From Thermoflexales bacterium (GTDB taxonomy: Bacteria; Chloroflexota; Anaerolineae; Fen-1058), in the NCBI GenBank assembly GCA_030834835.1, contig JAUQXD010000259.1:1-7139 (forward strand): a stretch of 7,139 nucleotides of DNA, given 5' to 3'. Position numbers and translations under genes: made by a program. The notes beneath the pieces are model-generated. The model searched no databases. It was not told the DNA's origin and saw nothing but the letters and a program-made list of their open reading frames with translations. Shown piece by piece: positions 1 through 5,970 of this stretch. Numbering within the stretch: the first letter of the stretch is position 1; the number at the start of each line of letters is the position of its first letter.

Positions 1-398
1 TTAAGCTTAGCAAAGACGGCACCGAACTCCGCTACAAACTGAACGTGTCGAAAATTGAGAACGCCTTCATGGCCCACATTCACATGGCTCCGACGGGCGT
101 CAACGGGCCAATCGTGGTGTGGCTGTTCCCCGGCACCGCGCCCGTTCCCGGCCCGCTGGGGGCGGGTCGTCAGAACGGCAAGATCGCCGAGGGCGTCATC
201 ACGGCGGCCAATCTCGTTGGGCCGCTGGCCGGCCATCCACTCAGTGATCTGGTTGCGGCAATTCAGGCCGGTAACGCCTACGTCAACGTTCACACTAACG
301 ACGGCATCGCGCCCACCAACACCGGCGCAGGCGATTACCCCGGCGGCGAGATTCGCGGGCAGTTGAGCGGGGAACACGAACACGAGGATGATGACTAA
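1..398 (+). CDS. CHRD-domain protein, 5' end outside the window
   Basis: The reading frame is open from the left edge (first full codon at position 3) to the TAA at 396-398, giving 131 visible residues. The ATG-less stretch before the first internal start still reads as domain sequence (KLSKDGTELRYKLNV), so this is a truncated gene and not one starting at 45. The pattern matches the CHRD domain, a fold named after chordin and common in secreted bacterial proteins: LSKDGTELRYKLNV, then AHIHMAPTGVNGPIVVWLF, then AYVNVHTND and a closing YPGGEIRGQL strand. Nearly the whole domain of about 120-130 residues is present; a signal peptide would lie upstream. The tail EHEHEDDD is short, acidic and His-containing, and could bind metal, though that is speculation. 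The family has no established biochemical activity. The gene converges on the methyltransferase gene and ends at a strong hairpin. Confidence 0.85.
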   Translation, partial: KLSKDGTELRYKLNVSKIENAFMAHIHMAPTGVNGPIVVWLFPGTAPVPGPLGAGRQNGKIAEGVITAANLVGPLAGHPLSDLVAAIQAGNAYVNVHTNDGIAPTNTGAGDYPGGEIRGQLSGEHEHEDDD

Positions 399-444
399 AT
401 TGCTGTAAGCAGGACTACACGCGGGCAACGAATCGCGCTGTCTC

Positions 445-476
445 AACGGGGCGAACTTATTAAAGTTCGCCCCGTT
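445..476. terminator. Probable bidirectional terminator hairpin
   Basis: A perfect 14-bp inverted repeat (AACGGGGCGAACTT at 445-458 and its complement at 463-476) flanks an ATTA tetraloop. It sits in the 90-bp gap between two converging genes, where a shared terminator is expected. The T-run after the stem on the + strand is short (GTTTGG), and there is none on the - strand. It is therefore not a textbook intrinsic terminator, but the stem is long and GC-rich. Confidence 0.75.
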
Positions 477-488
477 TGGTTCCGACGA

Positions 489-1136
489 TTAAGCAACGGC
501 CCGCACAAAGCCTAATATGCGCGAGCGTTTGTCATCCACCGTGATCGACGTGAAGCCCGCTTCTGCCAGCAACGCGGGCAAATCCTGCGCACCCTGCCGT
601 ACATGACCGTGCATCAACATGCCCAGTAGCCCCTGCCCTATGTGATCCGTCGGGCGTTTGAAGTCAGCGATCAACACCCGGCCACCCGGCCTCAACACGC
701 GGCGGATTTCGGCCAACGCGCGCGGCTTCAGCTCATCGGGCAAGTGATGCATCATCAGACTGCTGAGCACGACGTCGAACGACTGATCGGGAAACGTCAG
801 CGCCTCGATCGGCTCCACGCGAAAATCGATCTCGGTATGGCGCTTCGCCGCTTTGCGCCGCGCCACTTCGATCATCTCCGGCCCGGCGTCGATGCCGCAC
901 ACGCGTCCTGCAGCACCGACGCGCTGTTTCGCCAGCAGCGTCAAATCGCCGGTGCCGCAGCCCACATCCAGCACCGCCTCGCCCGATCGCAGCTGCGCCT
1001 GATCGATCGTGAGTTGACGCAACGCCTTCGCGCGCCCCAGCGTTAACAGCTGCACCACCAGATCGTAATGCTCTGCCCACCCGATCGTGCGCCCCGTCGT
1101 CGTCGGGTGCGCGTCCTTCGCCATGTGAGTATCCAT
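489..1136 (-). CDS. Class I SAM-dependent methyltransferase (UbiE/Methyltransf_11-like)
   Basis: This is a 215-residue cytoplasmic protein. Motif I (VLDVGCGTGD, residues 55-64) binds S-adenosylmethionine; an acidic residue after beta-2 (GIDAG, D83) should hold the ribose. FDVVLSSLMMHHL (120-132) is motif-IV-like, and LRPGGRVLIADF (148-159) is the usual later strand. The substrate is unknown; UbiE-like sequences include many small-molecule and lipid enzymes, so no gene symbol is given. The start at 1136 is preferred to the open frame that reaches 1232. It has a GAGG ribosome site 8 nt upstream, while the longer form would begin inside the predicted -35 box and add about 32 residues with no family match. 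A compact N-terminal GWAEHYDLVVQLLTLGR segment precedes the Rossmann fold. It is transcribed divergently from a TetR gene, which may regulate it. Confidence 0.9.
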   Translation of the reverse strand: MDTHMAKDAHPTTTGRTIGWAEHYDLVVQLLTLGRAKALRQLTIDQAQLRSGEAVLDVGCGTGDLTLLAKQRVGAAGRVCGIDAGPEMIEVARRKAAKRHTEIDFRVEPIEALTFPDQSFDVVLSSLMMHHLPDELKPRALAEIRRVLRPGGRVLIADFKRPTDHIGQGLLGMLMHGHVRQGAQDLPALLAEAGFTSITVDDKRSRILGFVRAVA

Positions 1137-1202
1137 TGTTCTAGCCTCTTTCCTGGGCAGGTCGTTTATAATCGGCCCACATCCGCCTGCCGTATGTCGT
1201 AC

Positions 1203-1232
1203 ACTATAAAACAGGCCGTGACCCAACGTCAA
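1203..1232 (-). promoter_or_regulatory. Sigma70-type promoter for the methyltransferase gene
   Basis: Read on the - strand, TTGACG (1232-1227) and TATAGT (1208-1203) are separated by 18 nt. Both are close to consensus. Transcription would start near 1196, leaving a leader of about 60 nt before the ATG at 1136. This supports the shorter start of that gene. A second A/T-rich TATAAA lies nearer the gene but without a good -35 partner. Confidence 0.6.
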
Positions 1233-1261
1233 TTATCAATCATGTGGAAATGTCCGATAAT
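1233..1261 (+). promoter_or_regulatory. Possible promoter for the first TetR gene
   Basis: TTATCA (1233-1238) and GATAAT (1256-1261) are 17 nt apart. The -10 box is good and the -35 box is weak, matching four of six consensus bases. It lies back to back with the methyltransferase promoter, their -35 boxes touching at 1232/1233. A start near 1268 would give a leader of about 155 nt containing the palindromic repeat pair at 1307-1392. Confidence 0.4.
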
Positions 1262-1266
1262 GGACA
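1251..1266. promoter_or_regulatory. Candidate operator of the first TetR protein
   Basis: TGTCC (1251-1255) and GGACA (1262-1266) form a perfect 5-bp inverted repeat with a 6-bp spacer. It covers the candidate -10 box of the TetR gene and lies 19 bp from the -35 box of the divergent methyltransferase promoter. TetR-family dimers bind such palindromes and usually repress their own promoter. Assignment to this regulator is inferred from position only. Confidence 0.4.
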
Positions 1267-1306
1267 CTGCCGGGCAAATGTGCAGGTCATGTGATGAAAG
1301 TGGCAC

Positions 1307-1392
1307 GTCATGCCCGAGTGCTTTTATCGGGCATCCACCGTGACCCGCGCAAACTGGATGCCCGACACGCTTCGCAGGCGTTCGGGCATGAC
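1307..1392. repeat. REP/BIME-like pair of inverted palindromic repeats
   Basis: Four copies of ATGCCCGA lie here in alternating orientation: 1310-1317, 1327-1334 (reverse), 1358-1365 and 1382-1389 (reverse). They form two local hairpins with loops of 9 and 16 nt. The outer copies extend to an identical 11-mer, GTCATGCCCGA (1307-1317 and the complement of 1382-1392). The inner copies extend to GGATGCCCGA (complement of 1327-1336, and 1356-1365). The whole block is therefore two copies of one short palindromic unit in head-to-head orientation, 19 bp apart. The GTCATnCCCG...CGGGnATCC form resembles dispersed REP-type repeats known from many bacteria. The block ends 30 bp before the TetR start codon. 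Confidence 0.7.
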
Positions 1393-1412
1393 ATTGAATA
1401 AGCAGCCTTGAT

Positions 1413-1417
1413 GGAGG
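1413..1417 (+). promoter_or_regulatory. Ribosome binding site that sets the first TetR start
   Basis: GGAGG lies 5 nt before the ATG at 1423. An in-frame ATG at 1411 overlaps this site and has no site of its own, and a TTG lies at 1408, so 1423 is the better start. Confidence 0.7.
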
Positions 1418-1422
1418 CCGAC

Positions 1423-2001
1423 ATGGATTCCGATCAACTTGATCGTCGCGCCCAGCGCAGTCGGGAGTTGTTGACGGCCGCGCTGACCGAACTGCTGCAC
1501 GAACAGCGTTACGATCTCATCAGCGTGCGCGACATCATCACGCGCGCCAGAGTCAGCCGCTCGACGTTTTACCTGCATTTTCAGGATAAAGATGATCTGC
1601 TGGCCAGCAATTTCACCGACGTGTTGAGCCAACTCGATCAGCAGCCGTCGGACGCCAGACTCGATCGGCGCCTGCTGCCCGCACTGGAGATGTTTCGTCA
1701 CGTGCAAGCCCATCGGGCGTTGTATGAATCCGTGGTTGGCGGGCGCGGGCTGGAAGTATTATTCCGAGCGGGACGCGATTACTGGGGAAAAACGATCGAG
1801 CAGACGATAACAGCAACTGGCGACACCGCCGTGCCCGCGTCGATATTGATCACGTATGTGACGGGCGCGTTCTTAAACTTGCTCAAGTGGTGGCTGGACA
1901 ATCGTTTGCCCTATCCGCCGGAGCGCATGGCGGCGATGTTTGAGGAACTAGTCATGCCGGGTGTGCGATCGGTCTTACCCCTCAAGCACGACGGGCTTTA
2001 A
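1423..2001 (+). CDS. TetR/AcrR-family transcriptional regulator
   Basis: This is a 192-residue DNA-binding repressor-type protein, a typical length for the family. The N-terminal helix-turn-helix spans about residues 33-52 (ISVRDIITRARVSRSTFYLHF), including the STFYLHF recognition end and the following DKDDLL. The C-terminal ligand/dimer domain is all-helical and ends with a WWLDNRLPYPPERMAAMFEEL stretch (156-176), as seen in the TetR_C subgroup that often accompanies efflux systems. It is paralogous to the converging TetR protein: both share the TFYLHxQDKxxLL and WWLxxxxPxxPxxMAxxF patterns. It probably regulates its own promoter and perhaps the divergent methyltransferase gene. The effector is unknown. 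The last 27 bp overlap the 3' end of the opposite TetR gene. Confidence 0.92.
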   Translation: MDSDQLDRRAQRSRELLTAALTELLHEQRYDLISVRDIITRARVSRSTFYLHFQDKDDLLASNFTDVLSQLDQQPSDARLDRRLLPALEMFRHVQAHRALYESVVGGRGLEVLFRAGRDYWGKTIEQTITATGDTAVPASILITYVTGAFLNLLKWWLDNRLPYPPERMAAMFEELVMPGVRSVLPLKHDGL

Positions 2002-2595
2002 CCCCAACACCTGTCGCAAATCAGACGTGATCAACAACCGGAATTGCTCGGCCATGTAGTCAGGCGAGTGCGGCATATCGTGCTCCAGCCACCACAGCAG
2101 CACGCCCAGCAGCGACCAGCTCAGCGAGTTCGCCACAATGTCCAGCGGCACGGCACTGTTCTCTGGCGCAGGCTGCAACATCGTCAGCCATTGCTGCGTA
2201 ATCTCGGCGATGTAATCGCGCACCCCCGCGATGAACGACGGCACGCCCTCGGCGCCCATCATCACCTGATAGAAGCGCCTGTGCTGCGCCACGTGCTCGA
2301 ACACGCGCTTGATCGGGCGTTGCGGTCCCTCAAAAACGAGTTGGCCGTTTTCGTTGAGCGTGCCAATGTCGGCGATCAACTCGTCGATGGCATCGTGCAG
2401 GCTCTTCACCAACAGCTCGTGCTTGTCCTGATAATGCAGATAAAACGTCGCGCGATTCAACGTCGCCCGATCGGCGATGTCCTGCACCGTCAGCGCGTCG
2501 AAACCCTTCTCGGCAATCAGCGAGACCAGCGCATCACGCAGCATCTGGCGCGTGCGCACCACGCGCGGATCCAGTTTCTTTAGTTCTTTCGGCAT
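1975..2595 (-). CDS. TetR/AcrR-family regulator, probable repressor of the ABC exporter operon
   Basis: The protein is 206 residues long. The helix-turn-helix lies at about 35-54 (LTVQDIADRATLNRATFYLHY), followed by QDKHELL. The C-terminal domain holds LLWWLEHDMPHSPDYMAEQF (167-186), which pairs it with the neighbouring TetR protein as a diverged paralogue. An AAGGG site lies 7 nt before the ATG at 2595. The gene is divergent from the ABC operon, and the intergenic region between them carries a tandem palindromic operator over its own promoter and the operon's transcription start. Local control of the exporter is therefore the simplest model. The inducing ligand is unknown, though such regulators often sense the hydrophobic compound exported by the neighbouring pump. 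Its 3' end overlaps the converging TetR gene by 27 bp. Confidence 0.92.
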   Translation of the reverse strand: MPKELKKLDPRVVRTRQMLRDALVSLIAEKGFDALTVQDIADRATLNRATFYLHYQDKHELLVKSLHDAIDELIADIGTLNENGQLVFEGPQRPIKRVFEHVAQHRRFYQVMMGAEGVPSFIAGVRDYIAEITQQWLTMLQPAPENSAVPLDIVANSLSWSLLGVLLWWLEHDMPHSPDYMAEQFRLLITSDLRQVLGLKPVVLEG

Positions 2596-2619
2596 ACCGT
2601 GACCCTTACTATTGGCATA

Positions 2620-2647
2620 TTGACGCCGCCTGAATCGGGGTTATACT
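2620..2647 (+). promoter_or_regulatory. Sigma70-type promoter of the ABC exporter operon
   Basis: TTGACG (2620-2625) and TATACT (2642-2647) are 16 nt apart; each differs from consensus by one base. Transcription should start near 2654, just inside the operator region, leaving a 60-nt leader before the ATG at 2714. Confidence 0.65.
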
Positions 2648-2653
2648 TACCTC

Positions 2654-2682
2654 AGTTTATCAACAAAGTGTCGATAAGTCAA
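2654..2682 (-). promoter_or_regulatory. Promoter of the second TetR gene
   Basis: Read on the - strand, TTGACT (2682-2677) and TAAACT (2659-2654) are 17 nt apart. The promoter lies within the tandem operator, so a bound repressor would block it directly, consistent with autorepression. Confidence 0.5.
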
Positions 2683-2697
2683 CAATCTGACGATAAG
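2657..2697. promoter_or_regulatory. Tandem TetR-type operator, 19-bp period
   Basis: The first site (2657-2677) is an imperfect 21-bp palindrome with outer arms TTATC and GATAA; 8 of its 10 base pairs are complementary. A second, similar unit follows with a 19-bp shift: CGATAAGT recurs at 2672-2679 and 2691-2698, TCAACAA also recurs, and 16 of 22 aligned positions match. The second unit has its own GTCA/TGAC arms (2678-2681, 2688-2691). The block covers the TetR gene's promoter and begins at the operon's predicted start site, so one repressor could shut both directions. Two overlapping sites suggest two dimers binding, possibly cooperatively, as in QacR-like cases. Confidence 0.65.
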
Positions 2698-2713
2698 TAC
2701 CCAAAATAAAATC

Positions 2714-3442
2714 ATGAACGAACAAAAAACGCCTACAGCGGCGGCCATTCTCACGCCCGATCGCGCCGCTTACGCCATCGAGGCCCGGCAACTGGTCAAG
2801 GTCTATAAAACCGCCGCCGGCGATTTCACCGCCCTGAAAGGCATCGATCTCCAGATCGGGCACGGCGAATTTGCGGCCGTCTACGGCAAATCGGGCGCGG
2901 GCAAGTCCACCATGATCAACCTGCTCTGCGGCATCGATCGCCCCACCTCCGGCGAGATCATCGTCGACGGCACGCCCATCCATCACCTGCATGAAGATCA
3001 ACGCGCCCGCTGGCGCGGCCTGAATCTGGGCGTGGTCTTTCAATTCTTTCAGCTGCTGCCCTCGCTCACGTTGATCGAGAACATCACGCTCGTCATGGAC
3101 TTCAACAACACCTATCCGCTGCGCGAACGGAAGGAGCGCGCCCTGCAACTATTGAAGCAAGTGGGCATCGAGCAGCACGCGTACAAAATCCCGTCGCGGA
3201 TTTCGGGCGGACAGCAGCAGCGCGTGGCGATTGCGCGTGCACTGGCAAATGATCCGCCTGTGATCGTGGCCGACGAGCCGACGGGCAACCTCGACTCGCG
3301 CACGGCGCACGAGATTTTCGACCTGTTTTCCAGCCTGATCGAGCACGGTAAAACCTTGCTCGTCGTGACGCACGACAAAGAGATCGCCCATCGCGCCACC
3401 CGCGTCATCGAAATGGCCGACGGGGAAATTGCGAAGAGTTAA
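2714..3442 (+). CDS. ABC transporter ATPase, MacB/LolD type (ATPase 1)
   Basis: This is a 242-residue cytoplasmic nucleotide-binding subunit that should power the FtsX-like permease encoded next. It has all core motifs: Walker A GKSGAGKST (58-66), Q-loop Q110 in the [11 protein letters not shown] context typical of MacB/LolD enzymes, signature SGGQQQR (164-170), Walker B VIVADE (183-188), D-loop GNLD (191-194) and switch His H220 in VTHD. About 20 residues precede the first strand (AIEARQLVKVYKT). The start ATG has no recognisable Shine-Dalgarno site; its leader is A-rich (CCCAAAATAAAATC) and no other start is nearby. It is first in the operon and divergent from the TetR repressor gene. The stop codon bases form part of the palindromic repeat that follows. 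It is paralogous to ATPase 2 and catalytically intact by motif. Confidence 0.95.
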   Translation: MNEQKTPTAAAILTPDRAAYAIEARQLVKVYKTAAGDFTALKGIDLQIGHGEFAAVYGKSGAGKSTMINLLCGIDRPTSGEIIVDGTPIHHLHEDQRARWRGLNLGVVFQFFQLLPSLTLIENITLVMDFNNTYPLRERKERALQLLKQVGIEQHAYKIPSRISGGQQQRVAIARALANDPPVIVADEPTGNLDSRTAHEIFDLFSSLIEHGKTLLVVTHDKEIAHRATRVIEMADGEIAKS

Positions 3443-3533
3443 CCACGAAGAACACGAAGAAATTCTTAGTGCTCCTCGCCGTGCCCGACTCGAGAGAGTC
3501 GGCGGCGCGCCAGGCGTCGTGTCCTTCGTGGTT
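3441..3533. repeat. Palindromic repeat element between ATPase 1 and permease genes
   Basis: AACCACGAAGAACACGA (3441-3457) pairs with TCGTGTCCTTCGTGGTT (3517-3533) at 16 of 17 positions. Inside lies a second hairpin, CCGACTC (3485-3491), loop GAGA, GAGTCGG (3496-3502), whose loop is a GNRA tetraloop. The outer arm begins with the last two bases of the preceding stop codon. The AACCACGAAG...CTTCGTGGTT form recalls short dispersed repeats in many environmental bacteria. It could modulate readthrough into, or mRNA stability of, the permease gene. Confidence 0.7.
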
Positions 3534-3547
3534 GATCGTTTTTGATT

Positions 3548-3552
3548 GAGGA
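3548..3552 (+). promoter_or_regulatory. Ribosome binding site that sets a TTG start for the permease
   Basis: GAGGA lies 5 nt before the TTG at 3558. An upstream in-frame TTG at 3546 overlaps this site and so cannot use it, and no ATG lies near enough to retain the first membrane segment. Confidence 0.6.
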
Positions 3553-3557
3553 ACATC

Positions 3558-5966
3558 TTGGAACTGAACACCCGCTGGATCAAAATCTTCAAAGATATCT
3601 GGGATCACAAGACCCGCTCGCTGCTAGTGATCCTGTCGAGCGCCGTGGGCGTGGCCGCCGTCGGCATGATCAACAACGCCAAGAGCATGATCGAGCGTGA
3701 TCTGTTCGGGCCGTATCTGGCGGGCAATCCCACGCTGGTGCAAATCTACGTCTCGCGCTTCGACGACAGCCTGACCAATGCCGTGGCTGGCATGCGCGAA
3801 GTCGAAATCGTGCAGCCGCGACGCACGACTGGGGCAACGATCTACCAACCCGACGGCGTCGCGCGCGACATCAGCCTGATGACCGTGCCCGACTTCAGCG
3901 ATATTCAAGTCAATCGCCTGCCCGTTGAGACAGGCACAGGTGTGCCCGGTGTGCGCGAGATTTTGCTGGAACGCGAATCGGCATCAGGCATGGGCGTCAA
4001 AGTTGGCGACACCGTCACACTGGAGATCGACAATCAACGCCGCTACGAGTTGACCGTCGCCGGCATCTTGCACGACATCTACATTCGACCGTTTACGCTG
4101 GGCAAGCAAGCCGCCGGTTACGTGTCGATGTCCACGTTGGAATGGATGGGCCTGAAGGCCTACTACAACCGATTGGACATCGTGACGACCGAGAACAAAT
4201 ACAATCGCGAGCACGTGCTTGAGGTCGCCGCGCTGGCGCGTGATCGTGTGATTCAACCGGCGGGCTACACGGTCAATCGCATTCAGATACCGGGCTACAG
4301 TTCCGATCCCGGTCAACACTGGGCGCAGAATCAGATCAACGGCCTGCTGCTGGTGCTGCAAGTCATGGGCATTCTGGCGATCTTCCTCAGCGGCGGGCTG
4401 GTGGTCAACACCATCTCTGCGATTTTGTCGCAGCAGATCAAACAGATCGGCATCATGCGATCGGTGGGCGCGGTGCGCCGTCAGTTGATCGGTATGTACC
4501 TGCTGAATGTGCTTATTTTGAGCGTGATCGGCCTGCTGATCGGTTTGCCGTTCGGGCTGCTGGGCGCGATCGGGTTGGCAAAGCTGGCCGCGAGTTTCTT
4601 GAACTTCTCCATCACGGCTTACGATCTGCCCTCGCACGTCGCGATTTTGCAGGCGGCCGTCGGGCTGCTGATGCCGATCGGCGTGGCCTTGTATCCGATC
4701 TTATCGGGCACGCGCATTTCCGTTTATGACGCCATCTACGAGTATGGTTTGAGCAGTGAAGATCGCAAGGGCCTGATCGATCGACTGCTCATGAAGATCC
4801 GGCAGCTCAGCCCGCCCGTGATGTTATCGTTGCGCAATACGTTCCGCAACAAGGCGCGGCTGATGTTTACAGTGGTCACGCTGACGCTGGCTGGCGCGAT
4901 GTTCATCGCGGCCTTCAGCACGCGCGCCTCGCTGACGGCGCAGATCACCGAGGTGGCTCGCTACGTGGCGTTTGATGCGGCGCTGGGCGTGCCGTATGGC
5001 GCCAACCGTTTTGCGGTGGAGCGCGAGGCGCTGCGCATTCCGGGCGTGAGTGTGGCCGAAGGCTGGGCCAGTTCCAGCGGCATCGTGATTCACGCCGACG
5101 GCACCGAAGGCGACGAGATCGAGATCACGGGCGTGCCGGTGGACATCCAGACGATCGATCCGAATCTGCAAAGCGGGCGCTGGCTGCAAACCGGCGACAC
5201 ACGGCAGGTGGTGATCAACGACGATTATCTGGAGCGCGAACCGCAAGTGAGGGTGGGCAGCGAGATCACACTGAAAGTGGGCAGCACGGAGCGCACACTG
5301 GAAGTGGTTGGGATTTTGTCGAAGCACCTGTCGGGCGTGCGCGTGTACATGAACTTCGATACGTTTGCCAAGTTGACGGGGCGGCAGAATCAAGCCGATT
5401 CGATCCGCGTGCGCACGGCGGCGACCAAAGTAGGCAGCCCGGCCGTGCAGGATCAGATCGCCGCGCAATTGGAGCAGCGCTTCAAGGACGCGGGCCTCAG
5501 CACCAGTTCCAGCCAGACGCAGCACACCTCGTATGAAATGTTCACGAGCGCTTTCGACATCATCTTGCTGGTGCTGGTGGTGATGGCGGGGCTGCTGGCG
5601 ATTGTGGGCGGCCTGAGCCTGACGGGCACGATGGGCATGAACGTCCTCGAACGCACGCGCGAGATCGGCGTGCTGCGCGCAGTGGGCGCGGCCAACAGCG
5701 CCGTGCGACAGGTGGTCGTAGTGGAAGGCGTGGTCGTGGGCCTGATGAGCTGGCTCATGAGCGCGATCGTATCCGCGCCGGTAAGCCGTCTGCTGGCGAG
5801 CGCCGTGGTCGAATCGGTGTTGAAGGCCAGCGTGAATTTTCAGTATTCAGTCGTGGGCCTGATCATCTGGCTGGCGATCATCATCGGCATCGGCATCGTG
5901 TCGAGTTTAGGCCCGGCGCGCAATGCCGTGCGCTTGAGTGTGAGAGAAGTATTGGACTACGAGTAA
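3558..5966 (+). CDS. FtsX/MacB-like ABC transporter permease, two-repeat, 8 predicted TM segments
   Basis: This inner-membrane subunit has 802 residues from a TTG start. It contains two FtsX-type halves. The first half has TM1 at about 21-39, an extracytoplasmic domain at about 40-262, and TM2-4 at about 264-290, 313-341 and 361-382. The second half has TM5 at about 434-455, an extracytoplasmic domain at about 456-664, and TM6-8 at about 666-692, 718-740 and 763-784. After TM2 and TM6 come the coupling-helix motifs IGIMRSVGAVRRQLIG and REIGVLRAVGAANSAVRQ, the contacts with the ATPase in this superfamily. It ends SVREVLDYE, like other FtsX permeases. The doubled form means one chain could supply both transmembrane halves, unlike MacB, which has four TM segments and dimerises. 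The role would be export or release of a lipid-like, lipoprotein or peptide substrate; the substrate cannot be told. Palindromic repeats flank the gene on both sides. Confidence 0.93.
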   Translation: MELNTRWIKIFKDIWDHKTRSLLVILSSAVGVAAVGMINNAKSMIERDLFGPYLAGNPTLVQIYVSRFDDSLTNAVAGMREVEIVQPRRTTGATIYQPDGVARDISLMTVPDFSDIQVNRLPVETGTGVPGVREILLERESASGMGVKVGDTVTLEIDNQRRYELTVAGILHDIYIRPFTLGKQAAGYVSMSTLEWMGLKAYYNRLDIVTTENKYNREHVLEVAALARDRVIQPAGYTVNRIQIPGYSSDPGQHWAQNQINGLLLVLQVMGILAIFLSGGLVVNTISAILSQQIKQIGIMRSVGAVRRQLIGMYLLNVLILSVIGLLIGLPFGLLGAIGLAKLAASFLNFSITAYDLPSHVAILQAAVGLLMPIGVALYPILSGTRISVYDAIYEYGLSSEDRKGLIDRLLMKIRQLSPPVMLSLRNTFRNKARLMFTVVTLTLAGAMFIAAFSTRASLTAQITEVARYVAFDAALGVPYGANRFAVEREALRIPGVSVAEGWASSSGIVIHADGTEGDEIEITGVPVDIQTIDPNLQSGRWLQTGDTRQVVINDDYLEREPQVRVGSEITLKVGSTERTLEVVGILSKHLSGVRVYMNFDTFAKLTGRQNQADSIRVRTAATKVGSPAVQDQIAAQLEQRFKDAGLSTSSSQTQHTSYEMFTSAFDIILLVLVVMAGLLAIVGGLSLTGTMGMNVLERTREIGVLRAVGAANSAVRQVVVVEGVVVGLMSWLMSAIVSAPVSRLLASAVVESVLKASVNFQYSVVGLIIWLAIIIGIGIVSSLGPARNAVRLSVREVLDYE

Positions 5967-5970
5967 ATCA

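Noticed and set aside
1137..1232. N-terminal extension of the methyltransferase to an ATG-type start at 1232
   Set aside because: The extension would start inside a near-consensus -35 box and cross the -10 box. It has no family resemblance, and a good ribosome site precedes the ATG at 1136.
1287..1297. TCAT-GTG-ATGA palindrome as another operator
   Set aside because: Arms of 4 bp are too short to support a binding site, and it lies downstream of the candidate transcription start without other support.
1068..1343. Small + strand open frame across the methyltransferase control region
   Set aside because: It overlaps the methyltransferase start, promoters and part of the repeat, has no ribosome site, and its product has no recognisable feature.
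1307..1392. CRISPR-like or phage attachment-type array
   Set aside because: The four repeats alternate in orientation and are only 8-11 bp long, with unequal spacers. That is a palindromic repeat pair rather than a direct-repeat array, and no integrase or cas gene is present.
3984..4637. 217-residue open frame on the - strand inside the permease gene
   Set aside because: It is rich in His, Gln, Arg and Asp with no recognisable domain, and lies entirely opposite a well-supported permease. This is the usual antisense shadow of GC-rich coding sequence.
4824..5525. 233-residue open frame on the - strand opposite the second permease half
   Set aside because: It is compositionally biased and has no motif, while the + strand gives clear FtsX-type sequence there.
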